From Cytobacillus luteolus (GTDB lineage: Bacteria > Bacillota > Bacilli > Bacillales > Bacillaceae_L), in contig NZ_JAGGKM010000005.1 in assembly GCF_017873715.1 (NCBI RefSeq), forward strand, positions 62,001 to 126,000: a stretch of 64,000 nt of DNA, given 5' to 3'. The position numbers and the translations under genes were made by a program. Of the stretch, positions 27,114 through 35,930 are shown piece after piece. The notes under the pieces are model-generated. The model ran no database searches. It was given only the letters and a program-made list of their open reading frames with translations, and was not told the origin of the DNA. Within the stretch, counting starts at the first letter, position 1. Each line of letters begins with the position of its first letter.

Positions 27114-28286
27114 TTGCATGTTATTATTCATAAACAATTATCTATTTTAGAAGAAATTTTTCCAGCATGGGAAGTAAGTAAGCAAGAGTTTTATGATGTT
27201 ACTATCTTTCAAGAATTAGGTTGGCTTTTAAACTGGTGGAGGTATAAAAGTAATTTGGTAGACATTTCACCCTACATCATTGAAATTAAGGACGGTACAA
27301 AGACAATAGGAATTATTCCACTCTATCGTGTAGAAAGCTTTTTCTATAGAGTACTAAAACCTATAGGTGCAGACCAATCAGATTACCTGATGCCCATACT
27401 CTCAAAAAAGTACCCTCCAGAGCTACTACTGAAACTAGCTTTAGAGAAAATCTTTGATGACAAAAAAAGCTGGGATTATATTGATTGGGGTGATGTACCT
27501 GAGGACTCCATTTTTGCGAGAACATTAAATTACAAAAAAATGAAATATACAAAGTTAATCGACAGCTATAAAGCCGTTACATGTCCATACCTATATCTTG
27601 ACAAGGACATTGAGATCACAAAGAGTAAAATGAATAAGCCCTTTATGAAGAAAATCCTCTATAAAGAAAGAAAAATTTTAAGGGAAAGAGGAGGAGAGCT
27701 TACTTTCTCTAAAGTGATGAAAGAAGAAGAAATTGAACCTATTATGAATATATTTTTTAAATTCCATTGCGAAAGATGGGAGAAAACAGATACACCAAGT
27801 AAATTTAGGTTCAAAGAAGAAAAGGAGCATGCACTCCAATCAGCTAAAAGCCTATTTAAAAACAATTCATTATACTTAACCTACTTAAGCCATGAAAAGG
27901 ATATTGTTGTAGTTGACTTTGGTATGACAGATCAGAAAAGATTATACTTATATCTTCATGCTATAAATATAAAATACAGTAGGTACTCCCCGGGTAATCT
28001 TTTACTATATCATCTTATTCTCCAAGCCTGTGAAGAAGGATATGAGATTGTCGATTTTCTAAGGGGGGAAGAAGATTATAAACAAAAATGGGGTACCGAG
28101 GACAAATTAAATTTGAAGTATAGAATATACAATGGTTCTATAAAGTCATTATTCTATAGATTAATCTATCGTACTACTCGTAAAAGTCATTTTGTGAAAA
28201 AATATATCAAGCCATTTGCAATGAAGGTACTAGGTAACATAGAGCCATCAAAAATGGTCGTATTACCAATAATAAGTTTGTTATAA
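27114..28286 (+). CDS. BioF2-like / FemAB-fold (Acetyltransf_6) acyltransferase, copy 2
   Basis: A 390-residue paralog of the preceding protein, sharing FQELGWLLNWW, VDFGMTD, SPGNLLLYHLI and EIVDFLRGEEDYKQKWG. TTG 27114 is preferred because GAGGTGG lies 5 bases upstream and its N-terminus (MHVIIHK) aligns with copy 1 (MEVLIHK); GTG 27105 overlaps the site. The C-terminus is longer than in copy 1. Two acyltransferases side by side suggest two amino groups or two acyl donors. Function is not determined. Confidence 0.75.
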   Translation: MHVIIHKQLSILEEIFPAWEVSKQEFYDVTIFQELGWLLNWWRYKSNLVDISPYIIEIKDGTKTIGIIPLYRVESFFYRVLKPIGADQSDYLMPILSKKYPPELLLKLALEKIFDDKKSWDYIDWGDVPEDSIFARTLNYKKMKYTKLIDSYKAVTCPYLYLDKDIEITKSKMNKPFMKKILYKERKILRERGGELTFSKVMKEEEIEPIMNIFFKFHCERWEKTDTPSKFRFKEEKEHALQSAKSLFKNNSLYLTYLSHEKDIVVVDFGMTDQKRLYLYLHAINIKYSRYSPGNLLLYHLILQACEEGYEIVDFLRGEEDYKQKWGTEDKLNLKYRIYNGSIKSLFYRLIYRTTRKSHFVKKYIKPFAMKVLGNIEPSKMVVLPIISLL

Positions 28287-28319
28287 AACATATTCTTACC
28301 ATGAATAGGTTTATCTATT

Positions 28320-28361
28320 AGGCATTCCATTTGTCAGTTTGACTTGGGGATGCCTCTTTTT
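28320..28361 (+). terminator. Internal terminator before heptose genes
   Basis: GGCATTCC pairs with GGGATGCC (one G-T pair) across an 18-base loop, followed by CTTTTT. It separates the acyltransferase pair from gmhA. Confidence 0.7.
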
Positions 28362-28395
28362 ATAATCTCTCTAAAAAACGTAAGGAGCGGTTTGC

Positions 28396-28953
28396 ATGAG
28401 TGTACATTCAGCATTAACAGAACATATTGAAGTGGTGGGGTTAGTAAAAAGTGATTTAATGGGCGAGATTGAAATGATTGGTTCTAAATGTAAGAACGCT
28501 TTAGATGATGACCACACCATCTTCTTCATGGGAAACGGAGGCAGCGCAGCTGATAGTCAGCACTTGGCTGCTGAACTTGTCGGAAGGTTTGTAAAGGAAA
28601 GAAAGGGGTTACCCTCAATTGCACTAACAACAGATACATCCATCTTAACGGCTGTCGGAAATGACTATGGCTTTGAGAAAATCTTTAGTAGACAAATAGA
28701 AGCCTTAGTAAAACCAGGTGATGTGGTATTTGGTATTTCAACTTCAGGAAATAGCCCAAACATCATAAACGCTATTTATAGTGCCAAAGAGGCTGGTGCG
28801 CTGACAATTGGATTGACGGGTAGAGGTGGAGGCATATTAAAGGAAATTTGTGATCATTGCATAGTGATTCCTTCAGATAGTACTGCTAGAATTCAAGAGG
28901 CTCATATTTTAATAGGCCATATTATCTGTGAAATAATTGATGAGGGGATATAA
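28396..28953 (+). CDS. gmhA: Sedoheptulose-7-phosphate isomerase (phosphoheptose isomerase)
   Basis: A 185-residue SIS-fold isomerase. [22 protein letters not shown] is the GmhA signature with substrate-phosphate Ser residues; [14 protein letters not shown] and the C-terminal [12 protein letters not shown] glutamine/histidine region also match. It converts sedoheptulose 7-phosphate to glycero-manno-heptose 7-phosphate. TAAGGAG lies before ATG 28396. It begins the heptose module gmhA-hldE-GT9-gmhB, with only 2 bases to hldE. Confidence 0.93.
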   Translation: MSVHSALTEHIEVVGLVKSDLMGEIEMIGSKCKNALDDDHTIFFMGNGGSAADSQHLAAELVGRFVKERKGLPSIALTTDTSILTAVGNDYGFEKIFSRQIEALVKPGDVVFGISTSGNSPNIINAIYSAKEAGALTIGLTGRGGGILKEICDHCIVIPSDSTARIQEAHILIGHIICEIIDEGI

Positions 28954-28955
28954 AC

Positions 28956-30437
28956 ATGATTTCAAACATCCAATCTCTTGTTCAAATGTTTAAGGAGAAT
29001 AGAAGAGACTGTAGGGTGCTTGTAATTGGCGATGTTATGCTAGATAAATATTACTTCGGAGACATTACACGCATTTCTCCAGAAGCACCTGTACCTGTAA
29101 TAAATATGAAAATGGAAAATAAAACACTTGGTGGTGCGGCAAATGTTGCGAAAAATTTAGCGCTGTTAGGATGCAAAGTTTCCCTCGTGGGGGTAGTTGG
29201 CAAGGATCAGGGGCAACAAGAACTACTTCAGATGCTAGAGCATGAAAAGATTGATGGATCAGGGTTGCTAACAAGTGAAAGGTGCACAACGACTAAAACA
29301 AGAATTATTAGCGGAAACCAACAGTTATTAAGGATAGACCATGAAGATAAATTTGAAATCATGGATAGTCTAGTTGAACAATTTGAGAAGTGGTATCTAC
29401 AAAGAATAGAGATGGAGACATTTCATGCCATCATTATTTCTGATTATGAAAAAGGATTTTGTCGTAAGGAGCTTTGTGAAACGGTTATTAGTATAGCAAA
29501 CCAAAGAGGAATTCCGGTAATAGTAGATCCAAAAGGTCATGACTGGAGCAAATACACAAATGCAACAATAATCACACCAAATTTTAAAGAGTTTAGCAGA
29601 ATTATAGGTAGTGAATTATCAAATACAGAAGAAGTAATAGCGAAATTTGCACCGATGCTACGGGAGAAATACTCATTAAATTATTTATTAATCACTAGGT
29701 CTGAAAAAGGTATGAGTTTAGTTGAAGAAGGGGATATGATTCATATTTCGACGAAGGCAAAGGAAATCTATGATGTTTCAGGTGCAGGTGATACCGTGGT
29801 CTCCACCATTGCAGCATTTATAAGCATTGGAGCTCCGCTAGTAGATGCAGTAAAGATTGCAAATATTGCTGCAGGGATTGTCGTTGGAAAGCGAGGAACT
29901 TATGCGGTCCGATCAGATGAGTTGCTTGAAGAACTTGAGGACCTAACCCCTTTGGAGAATTTAGATACGAAAGTAATGGCTCGTGAAGAACTAAAACATA
30001 GAGTGAATCAGTGGCGGTCCCAAGGTGAAAAAATCGTCTTTACGAATGGATGCTTTGATTTGCTTCATATTGGTCATGCAAAGTATTTGAAGGATGCTCG
30101 TCAATTAGGTAATCGGTTGATTGTTGGACTAAACAGTGACTTTTCAGTGAAAAGATTAAAAGGACCAAGCCGGCCGATTGTTAGCGAATCGGATCGCGCA
30201 AGGATGCTCTCGTTTTTTGAATTTGTGGATGCAGTATGTATCTTTGAAGAAGATACACCCCTCGAACTCATCTCAGAAGTCTTACCCGATATATTAGTGA
30301 AGGGTGGAGATTATAAAGCAGATGAGGTAGTTGGAAAGGAGTACTCAGGAAGAGTTGAGATTATTACTTTTGTTGATGGCTATTCTACAACTAACATCAT
30401 TGAAAAAATATCAAATTTTGAAAGTGCTAAGGTGTGA
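28956..30437 (+). CDS. hldE: Bifunctional heptose-7-phosphate kinase / heptose-1-phosphate adenylyltransferase
   Basis: A 493-residue HldE. Residues about 10-320 form a PfkB-type kinase (RISPEAPVPVINM, LGGAANVAKNLALLG, catalytic VSGAGDTV). Residues about 345-490 form a nucleotidyltransferase (FTNGCFDLLHIGHAKYL, GLNSDFSVKRLKGPSRP, LVKGGDYK). Both halves are intact, so the product is ADP-heptose; GDP-heptose routes of Gram-positive S-layer glycans use separate HddA and HddC. GAGGGG precedes ATG 28956. No HldD epimerase is seen, so the D,D-form may be used. Confidence 0.93.
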   Translation: MISNIQSLVQMFKENRRDCRVLVIGDVMLDKYYFGDITRISPEAPVPVINMKMENKTLGGAANVAKNLALLGCKVSLVGVVGKDQGQQELLQMLEHEKIDGSGLLTSERCTTTKTRIISGNQQLLRIDHEDKFEIMDSLVEQFEKWYLQRIEMETFHAIIISDYEKGFCRKELCETVISIANQRGIPVIVDPKGHDWSKYTNATIITPNFKEFSRIIGSELSNTEEVIAKFAPMLREKYSLNYLLITRSEKGMSLVEEGDMIHISTKAKEIYDVSGAGDTVVSTIAAFISIGAPLVDAVKIANIAAGIVVGKRGTYAVRSDELLEELEDLTPLENLDTKVMAREELKHRVNQWRSQGEKIVFTNGCFDLLHIGHAKYLKDARQLGNRLIVGLNSDFSVKRLKGPSRPIVSESDRARMLSFFEFVDAVCIFEEDTPLELISEVLPDILVKGGDYKADEVVGKEYSGRVEIITFVDGYSTTNIIEKISNFESAKV

Positions 30438-30446
30438 TGAAACAAA

Positions 30447-31598
30447 ATGAATGAACGAGGAAATACCATATTAAAAAGAATGGATACGTATATCGGCATT
30501 CCACTCGTATTTTTACTGAGTCTTTTGAGAAGGCGTAAAAGAGAGATTCCTCAAGATCCTCAGAGCATTGTAATCATTATGATTGCAGCAATAGGTGATA
30601 CCATTCTGCTTTCATCCATTTTAAAGGAATTAAGGTATTTGTACCCCAATGCGGTGATTAGCATTGTTTGTTCAAAGGGTAATATTCAAGCAGCAAAAAA
30701 TTTGCAGGAAATTAATGATATTGTCACATTTGATTTGTCGAAGATAATGAGAAGTTTTCTTTTTCTAAAGAAACAACGCACATTCAATCTATTGTTAGAC
30801 TTTGGAGCCTGGTCTAAATTGAATGCGATCATTTCATATATGATAAAAGCAGACTATAAGGTTGGTTTTAAAAGGAAAAGAATGTACAGACATTATCTAT
30901 ATGATCGAACAGCTGAGCATTTAGATACACTCCATGAACTTGAAAACTACCGAAATCTTCTTAGGTCGCTAGGTTGTCGATTACAGGGATTTTTGCCAGA
31001 GTTTGTAGTGAGTTCAAAAAGTAGTACTAAGGTTAATAGGATAGTAGATCCTAATCAAAGGTATATTGTCTTTCACTTGTTCGCGTCTGGGTCACATAAG
31101 GAAAAAAAGGAGTGGCATGAGGATTATTGGATTGAACTAGCACATCGTTTCATTTGTGAGGATTACCACGTGCTTTTTACAGGTGGGCCACAGGATCAGG
31201 AAGAGACAGACAGGATTGTTCGAAAAGTTGCTTCGTCTGAGTGTATTTCCCTAGCAGGAAAGCTTTCTCTAGAGGAAACAGCAATTTTGATTAAGAAAGT
31301 AAATTTGATTGTGACCGTTAATACAGGCGTTATGCATTTAGCTGCGGCACTCGAAACTCGTATTATTGCCTTACACGGTCCAACATCACCAGACAGATGG
31401 GGGCCGGTTTCTGATAAGGCTGTTATATTAACACCTCAAATAAAATGTGATTCCCTTTTAAGTTTAGGATTTGAACAGCATCAATGTGTGATTAAAGAAG
31501 GCTGTATATCTACCATAAGTGTTGACGAAGTGTATAGAGCAGTAAAATACTATCATGAAAATGGTGAAAAACTTGCGAAAACCAGCAATCTTTTTTGA
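30447..31598 (+). CDS. Glycosyltransferase family 9 (heptosyltransferase-like)
   Basis: A 383-residue GT-B protein with the family-9 pattern: IIMIAAIGDTILLSSIL at the acceptor side, YIVFHLFASGSHKEKKEW and VTVNTGVMHLAAAL...LHGPTSPDRWGP at the ADP-heptose side. It lies between hldE and gmhB, so heptose is the likely donor. This family transfers heptose to the LPS core in Gram-negatives; the acceptor here must be different. The gene ends inside the start of gmhB. Confidence 0.87.
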   Translation: MNERGNTILKRMDTYIGIPLVFLLSLLRRRKREIPQDPQSIVIIMIAAIGDTILLSSILKELRYLYPNAVISIVCSKGNIQAAKNLQEINDIVTFDLSKIMRSFLFLKKQRTFNLLLDFGAWSKLNAIISYMIKADYKVGFKRKRMYRHYLYDRTAEHLDTLHELENYRNLLRSLGCRLQGFLPEFVVSSKSSTKVNRIVDPNQRYIVFHLFASGSHKEKKEWHEDYWIELAHRFICEDYHVLFTGGPQDQEETDRIVRKVASSECISLAGKLSLEETAILIKKVNLIVTVNTGVMHLAAALETRIIALHGPTSPDRWGPVSDKAVILTPQIKCDSLLSLGFEQHQCVIKEGCISTISVDEVYRAVKYYHENGEKLAKTSNLF

Positions 31599-32079
31599 TA
31601 GAGACGGTGTATTAAATGAGGATGATGGATACGTATATAAGCCACCTGATTTTAAATGGATTCCTGGTGCGACAGAAGTAATAAGAAGGTTGAAAGAGAA
31701 GGGATATCTCGTGATAGTGATAACAAATCAGTCTGGGGTAGCAAGAGGTTTTTATACAGAGGATGACGTAATACATCTGCATACATGGATGAATAAGGAT
31801 TTATATGGCAGGCATCAACAACAAATTGATGCCTTTTATTATTGTCCGCATCACCCAAAAATAGGGAACGAGGTTTACCAAAAAGAGTGCGAATGCCGTA
31901 AACCAAGACCAGGGCTAGTCAGAAAAGCTTTGACTGATTTTACGATTGATCTTGACTCAAGTTGTTTGATTGGAGATAAAATTACTGATTTAGAAACGGC
32001 TGAAGCAATAGGCATTAAGAGCTATAAATTTACCACTGAGAACTTATTAGAATTTATGGTGAGTAAGCGAATTTTATAG
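31573..32079 (+). CDS. gmhB: D-glycero-beta-D-manno-heptose-1,7-bisphosphate 7-phosphatase
   Basis: A roughly 168-residue HAD phosphatase of the histidinol-phosphatase/GmhB type: FFDRDGVLNEDDGYV (nucleophile Asp), ITNQSGVARG, a four-residue zinc site in CPHHP...CECRKPRPG, and LIGDKITDLETA. It removes the 7-phosphate between the two HldE steps. TTG 31573 is preferred (GGTGA close upstream); ATG 31555 and 31561 are possible but lack a site. It overlaps the GT9 gene by 26 bases. Confidence 0.92.
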   Translation: MRKPAIFFDRDGVLNEDDGYVYKPPDFKWIPGATEVIRRLKEKGYLVIVITNQSGVARGFYTEDDVIHLHTWMNKDLYGRHQQQIDAFYYCPHHPKIGNEVYQKECECRKPRPGLVRKALTDFTIDLDSSCLIGDKITDLETAEAIGIKSYKFTTENLLEFMVSKRIL

Positions 32080-32091
32080 AGTGTTAGTGTA

Positions 32092-32115
32092 GGGCAGGGA
32101 GAGTCCCTGCCTTTT
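32092..32115 (+). terminator. Internal terminator before galE
   Basis: GGCAGGGA and TCCCTGCC form an 8-bp GC-rich stem with a 3-base loop and are followed by TTTT. Confidence 0.75.
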
Positions 32116-32145
32116 CCAATTACATCTGTAGAAAGAGGGATTAGG

Positions 32146-33132
32146 TTGATATTAGTTATTGGTGGAGCAGGTTATATTGGTAGCCACTTAGTAAAAGGAT
32201 TAGTAGATAAAAAACAGGTGATTGTTCTTGATCAATTTTCAACAGGACATGGTGCATTAGTTGATCGTAGAGCAGTACTGGTAGAAGGTGATTTAGGAAA
32301 TGAAGACGTACTGGACAGTGTCTTTCGAACATACCCTATTGAAGCAGTTATGCATTTTGCAGCACATAGCTTGGTAGGAGAATCAGTAGTCGAACCGTTA
32401 AAGTACTATGAAAATAATGTTGTTGCAACGTGTACGCTACTTAAAAAAATGATGAAATATGACGTGAAGAAATTTATCTTCTCATCCACAGCAGCCACCT
32501 ATGGGATTCCTAAGGTAGACATTATTAATGAAGAAACTCCAACAAATCCTATTAATCCATATGGGCGTTCGAAGCTCATGATTGAACAGATTTTGGAAGA
32601 TTTTAATAAAGCTTACGGATTAGAGTATATAGTATTGCGGTACTTCAACGCTGCCGGTGCAGATGACTCTGGGTCTATTGGTGAAGACCATCACCCTGAA
32701 ACACATCTTATTCCATTAATCCTAAAGCATCTGCTCGGCCAAAGGGAGAAGATCTCAGTCTTTGGTACAGATTATGATACACCAGATGGTACTTGTATCA
32801 GGGATTATATCCATGTAACAGACCTAGTAGATGCCCATATAATAGCACTCGAAGCTCTAATAAAAGGTGAAAAACAAGCAGCAATTTATAATTTAGGGAA
32901 TGGCGTTGGCTTCTCTGTGAAAGAGGTCATAGCAATGTGTGAGAAAGTAACAGGATTGAAAACAAAAATTGAATTTACAAAGAGACGCGAAGGAGATCCA
33001 GCAAGGCTTGTTGCCTCTTCAGATAAAATCTATGAAGAATTAGGTTGGAGGGCCAAAAGATCGCTTGAAAACATTATCACAAGTGCTTGGAAGTGGCATT
33101 GTGTAGTGGGAAGCAGCGAAAGTAAACATTAA
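32146..33132 (+). CDS. galE: UDP-glucose 4-epimerase
   Basis: A 328-residue extended SDR. VIGGAGYIGSHL binds NAD; the catalytic residues are in SSTAATYG and YGRSK (YxxxK); LRYFNAAGAD and GTCIRDYIHV are GalE signatures. It interconverts UDP-glucose, from the GalU encoded at 9686, and UDP-galactose, providing a further sugar for the polymer. TTG 32146 has AGAGGG upstream. It is the last gene of the cluster and converges with the LCP gene. Confidence 0.93.
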   Translation: MILVIGGAGYIGSHLVKGLVDKKQVIVLDQFSTGHGALVDRRAVLVEGDLGNEDVLDSVFRTYPIEAVMHFAAHSLVGESVVEPLKYYENNVVATCTLLKKMMKYDVKKFIFSSTAATYGIPKVDIINEETPTNPINPYGRSKLMIEQILEDFNKAYGLEYIVLRYFNAAGADDSGSIGEDHHPETHLIPLILKHLLGQREKISVFGTDYDTPDGTCIRDYIHVTDLVDAHIIALEALIKGEKQAAIYNLGNGVGFSVKEVIAMCEKVTGLKTKIEFTKRREGDPARLVASSDKIYEELGWRAKRSLENIITSAWKWHCVVGSSESKH

Positions 33133-33136
33133 GTTT

Positions 33137-33161
33137 ATGGAGCGAGGGGGACCTGGCTCCA
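33137..33161. repeat. Hairpin between convergent galE and LCP genes
   Basis: ATGGAGC pairs with GCTCCAT around a loop containing GGGGGACCTG, which resembles the GGGGCCTGACCCC dispersed repeat. No T tract follows on either strand, so termination would be weak. Confidence 0.45.
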
Positions 33162-33173
33162 TGGTATTATGAT

Positions 33174-34118
33174 TTATTCACTCTGGATTTCAAGATGCTC
33201 TTTAAGTGTACCGATCACTATTTCTTTATCATCTTCAGAAACAATATAATAGTAGATTTGATTAATCATTGTTCCTTCTCCAGCTAAGGCGAGAGTTTCA
33301 AGGTTGTGACGTGATTTTTTGTAGTTTTTTTGAATATCATACATTTCTTCAAAGGTTAAGTTGGTTGTTACATTGTTACCGATCGTCTGTAGGATTTCTT
33401 TAAAATGAACGATTGATGAAATGCCTGCACCTTTATCCATTATAGAGCCAATGATTTGCTTCTGCCGATCTTGGCGACCAAAGTCTCCTCGCGGATCATC
33501 GTATCTCATCCTTGCGAAACTCAAGGCCTGCTCACCGTCTAGTACAATCTCTCCTTCTCCAAAGGCGATCCCGTCAGACTCAAAGGCAAAAGGATTATTA
33601 ACAGTTACCCCTCCAAGAACATCAACGATATCTTTGAAGCTTTCCATATTTACTTTAATGAAATAGTCAATTGGAATATCAAGAAAATGTTCAACGGTTG
33701 TTAAAACCATTTCGATTCCGCCAAAGGCAAAAGCGTGATTAATCTTATCTTCAAATCCTTTGCCAATAATTTCAGTTCTTGTATCTCTTGGGATGCTCAC
33801 CATTTTCAAGGACTGTGAATTCGGATTCACGGTTATGACAATTAGTGAATCAGAGCGCCCACGGTCACCTTCCCGTTCATCCACTCCCATTAATAAAAAA
33901 GAAATTGGATCTTTCTCCTCAAACACGACTTCTTGCATTCTCTTTTCAGACACTTCTCTTTGGATTGGTTCATGAATAGCGATAATCGTTTTTTTGACGG
34001 TTTGATACACAGTTGGGGCATAGATTATGAAGCTAGAAAGAAGTAGAAGTAAAATCATGCTAGAGGTGATTAAAATCTTTTTTCTATTTGAAAAAGTAAA
34101 CCAATTTCTGTTCCCCAT
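33174..34118 (-). CDS. LytR-CpsA-Psr (LCP) family cell-wall polymer ligase
   Basis: A 314-residue protein with one N-terminal signal-anchor helix (about residues 13-35) and an extracellular LCP domain: FLLMGVDEREGDRGRSDSLIV, SIPRDTRTEI, KINHAFAFGG and the FARMRYDDPRGDFGR motif with the Arg/Asp residues that hold the polyprenyl pyrophosphate. LCP enzymes attach lipid-linked polymers (teichoic acid, capsule) to peptidoglycan. It converges on the polysaccharide cluster and may attach its product to the wall. The ribosome site (GGGGG, 3-4 bases before ATG) is unusual. Confidence 0.92.
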   Translation of the reverse strand: MGNRNWFTFSNRKKILITSSMILLLLLSSFIIYAPTVYQTVKKTIIAIHEPIQREVSEKRMQEVVFEEKDPISFLLMGVDEREGDRGRSDSLIVITVNPNSQSLKMVSIPRDTRTEIIGKGFEDKINHAFAFGGIEMVLTTVEHFLDIPIDYFIKVNMESFKDIVDVLGGVTVNNPFAFESDGIAFGEGEIVLDGEQALSFARMRYDDPRGDFGRQDRQKQIIGSIMDKGAGISSIVHFKEILQTIGNNVTTNLTFEEMYDIQKNYKKSRHNLETLALAGEGTMINQIYYYIVSEDDKEIVIGTLKEHLEIQSE

Positions 34119-34234
34119 CTTGCCCCCGCCTTTAGTAGACTTTCTAGATATAGCTAGTTTATGAAAGTATATGGGAAATCAATGACAACCTCTGATTACT
34201 TGGTTATTTCATTGATATGCTTGGAAGTAGTTGT

Positions 34235-34263
34235 CCTATTCCAACATCGGAACGTGGAATAGG
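34235..34263. repeat. 9-bp inverted repeat with GTTGTCCTATTC motif
   Basis: CCTATTCCA and TGGAATAGG are perfect arms. The left arm is part of AGTTGTCCTATTC, which recurs at about 7103 and 44075. It lies in the 275-base gap upstream of the LCP gene, which otherwise shows nothing clear. Confidence 0.5.
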
Positions 34264-34394
34264 TAAATTTATAAAGAATAGTTAAATAATAGACAGGAAA
34301 TTAGAACTATAGGTTCCTTGCCAAAATTATTAAGATACCTACCTCTTGTCTCATTGAACAAACCGACCTTAAATCAATTTCCATTCATAAATTT

Positions 34395-34679
34395 TTAAAA
34401 CAATTTTGGAGCCCCCGTATTATTTGAAAGGTTAATAAGTACAAAGTAAAGACCATAAACAATCAATATGCCCAAGATTACCAAAATTATCCTCCTAATC
34501 CCTACAACCCTCACATACAAAAATCCAACCACAAAATAGCCAATCAACACCACAAATCCAATCAAACCAAAATTCAAAGCAAGAAATATCTCCATCTCTT
34601 CAGCTGTAGCAAAAAGAAAACCCAATACTACAGCATAGACGAAAACCAACATAACACCAATTTTAATATAGTAAGCCAT
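34395..34679 (-). CDS. Small hydrophobic membrane protein
   Basis: A 94-residue protein with three predicted transmembrane helices covering most of its length and a short polar C-terminus. GGAGGC lies 6 bases before the ATG, which supports it as a real gene. I do not recognise the family. It is transcribed towards the LCP gene but 276 bases separate them. Confidence 0.65.
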   Translation of the reverse strand: MAYYIKIGVMLVFVYAVVLGFLFATAEEMEIFLALNFGLIGFVVLIGYFVVGFLYVRVVGIRRIILVILGILIVYGLYFVLINLSNNTGAPKLF

Positions 34680-34841
34680 CCTCTGCCTCCATTTTCACAG
34701 CCTTATATACCTTAGTCGTATTAACAACCTATTCCGTTTCATATTCAGCTTAACATCTAGCCACTGATTTCCACCCACTATGTTTAAAATCCTGCAAAAC
34801 TACTATAATAGTAATAGAATCTAGCAAAGGACGGGGAGTTA

Positions 34842-35930
34842 ATGTTAAAGGTAGGCAGAAATGATGTGTGCCCATGTGGTAGTGGGAAGAAGTTTAAGAA
34901 GTGTTGCGAGAAGAAAGAAGTAATTTCGATTACTTCAATTATCGATCAAGAAATGATTGATATTAAAAATGAGATTGTTGGTTTTGCTCATTATCATTTT
35001 GGAGCAGAATTGGAACAGGTGATAACTGATAGATATAGTGAGTTTGATGTCCCAGAAGATGATGAAGACATAAGTCAAATAATAACCTTGATAGCGTGGG
35101 GGTGGACTATATTCAATGAGCCGATAAAGAAAAAAGGTAATCAAAGAATCATAGACCTTTACCTAGCTGAAAATATAAATAGAATTAGCAGACCTAGAAC
35201 TCGGGAAATCGTTCGTTCTTGGACAAATGGACAATCCACCATTTCAAGACTACTAGAAAAAAATAGTCATGAAATTTTGGTTCAGGATCTTTTTACAAAA
35301 GAAAACAAGAAAGTAAAACTGCTAACAAAAGATATGTTTAAAGAATTTGAGATTGGTTCACTTTTACTAGGAACATTAGTCCCTCTAGGTGATAGCTACA
35401 TGTATTTTCTTGAATGCGTGGGAATTGAAGGTACTCAAAGCATGGAGTCCTTAATTTTTAAAATTTATGAAGATACACATCTCGAGGACCCAGCTGAATT
35501 TTTAAAAGAAGATTTTCTATTTATAGTAGGTATGTCTCTTCTCGATGAGGATGGAAATACTGACCTTGACGTGGATGTAGATAATGTCGAATGGGTTACT
35601 CCGTTACATCAAATGATCGCTAAATTCTTTCAATCTAAAATGGTTAACGAACCAGAACAGTTCACTGCCATAGGCCTTATACTCTGGAAAGCGTATACCG
35701 ATCGAAAAGCACCACTTATTAAAAATCCGAACATTGCAGTTGCAGCACTTCATTATTTGCTTGATCAATTGTTTACAGGAATTCATACTCAAAAATCAAT
35801 CGCAGAAATATATGGTGTAACAGCAGGAAGTGTTTCGTCACGTTATCGCGATATTTATGATACAACAGAGGATATTATTGATGAAATATCTCAGGATAGA
35901 ATTATACCTGAAATAGACGCAACCATCTAA
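34842..35930 (+). CDS. SEC-C metal-binding domain protein (probably 5' part of a disrupted longer gene)
   Basis: A 362-residue product starting [19 protein letters not shown], a SEC-C zinc motif (CxCxGSGKKxKKCC). The middle is unassigned, and the C-terminus has a helix-turn-helix-like stretch ([20 protein letters not shown]). GGGGAG precedes the ATG. After the TAA at 35928 the same frame stays open for 52 codons of coiled-coil-like sequence (IEENERRIAELEAELAGYE), then hits TAG, then continues into TPR sequence, so the intact ancestor was probably longer. The piece may still be expressed. Confidence 0.7.
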   Translation: MLKVGRNDVCPCGSGKKFKKCCEKKEVISITSIIDQEMIDIKNEIVGFAHYHFGAELEQVITDRYSEFDVPEDDEDISQIITLIAWGWTIFNEPIKKKGNQRIIDLYLAENINRISRPRTREIVRSWTNGQSTISRLLEKNSHEILVQDLFTKENKKVKLLTKDMFKEFEIGSLLLGTLVPLGDSYMYFLECVGIEGTQSMESLIFKIYEDTHLEDPAEFLKEDFLFIVGMSLLDEDGNTDLDVDVDNVEWVTPLHQMIAKFFQSKMVNEPEQFTAIGLILWKAYTDRKAPLIKNPNIAVAALHYLLDQLFTGIHTQKSIAEIYGVTAGSVSSRYRDIYDTTEDIIDEISQDRIIPEIDATI

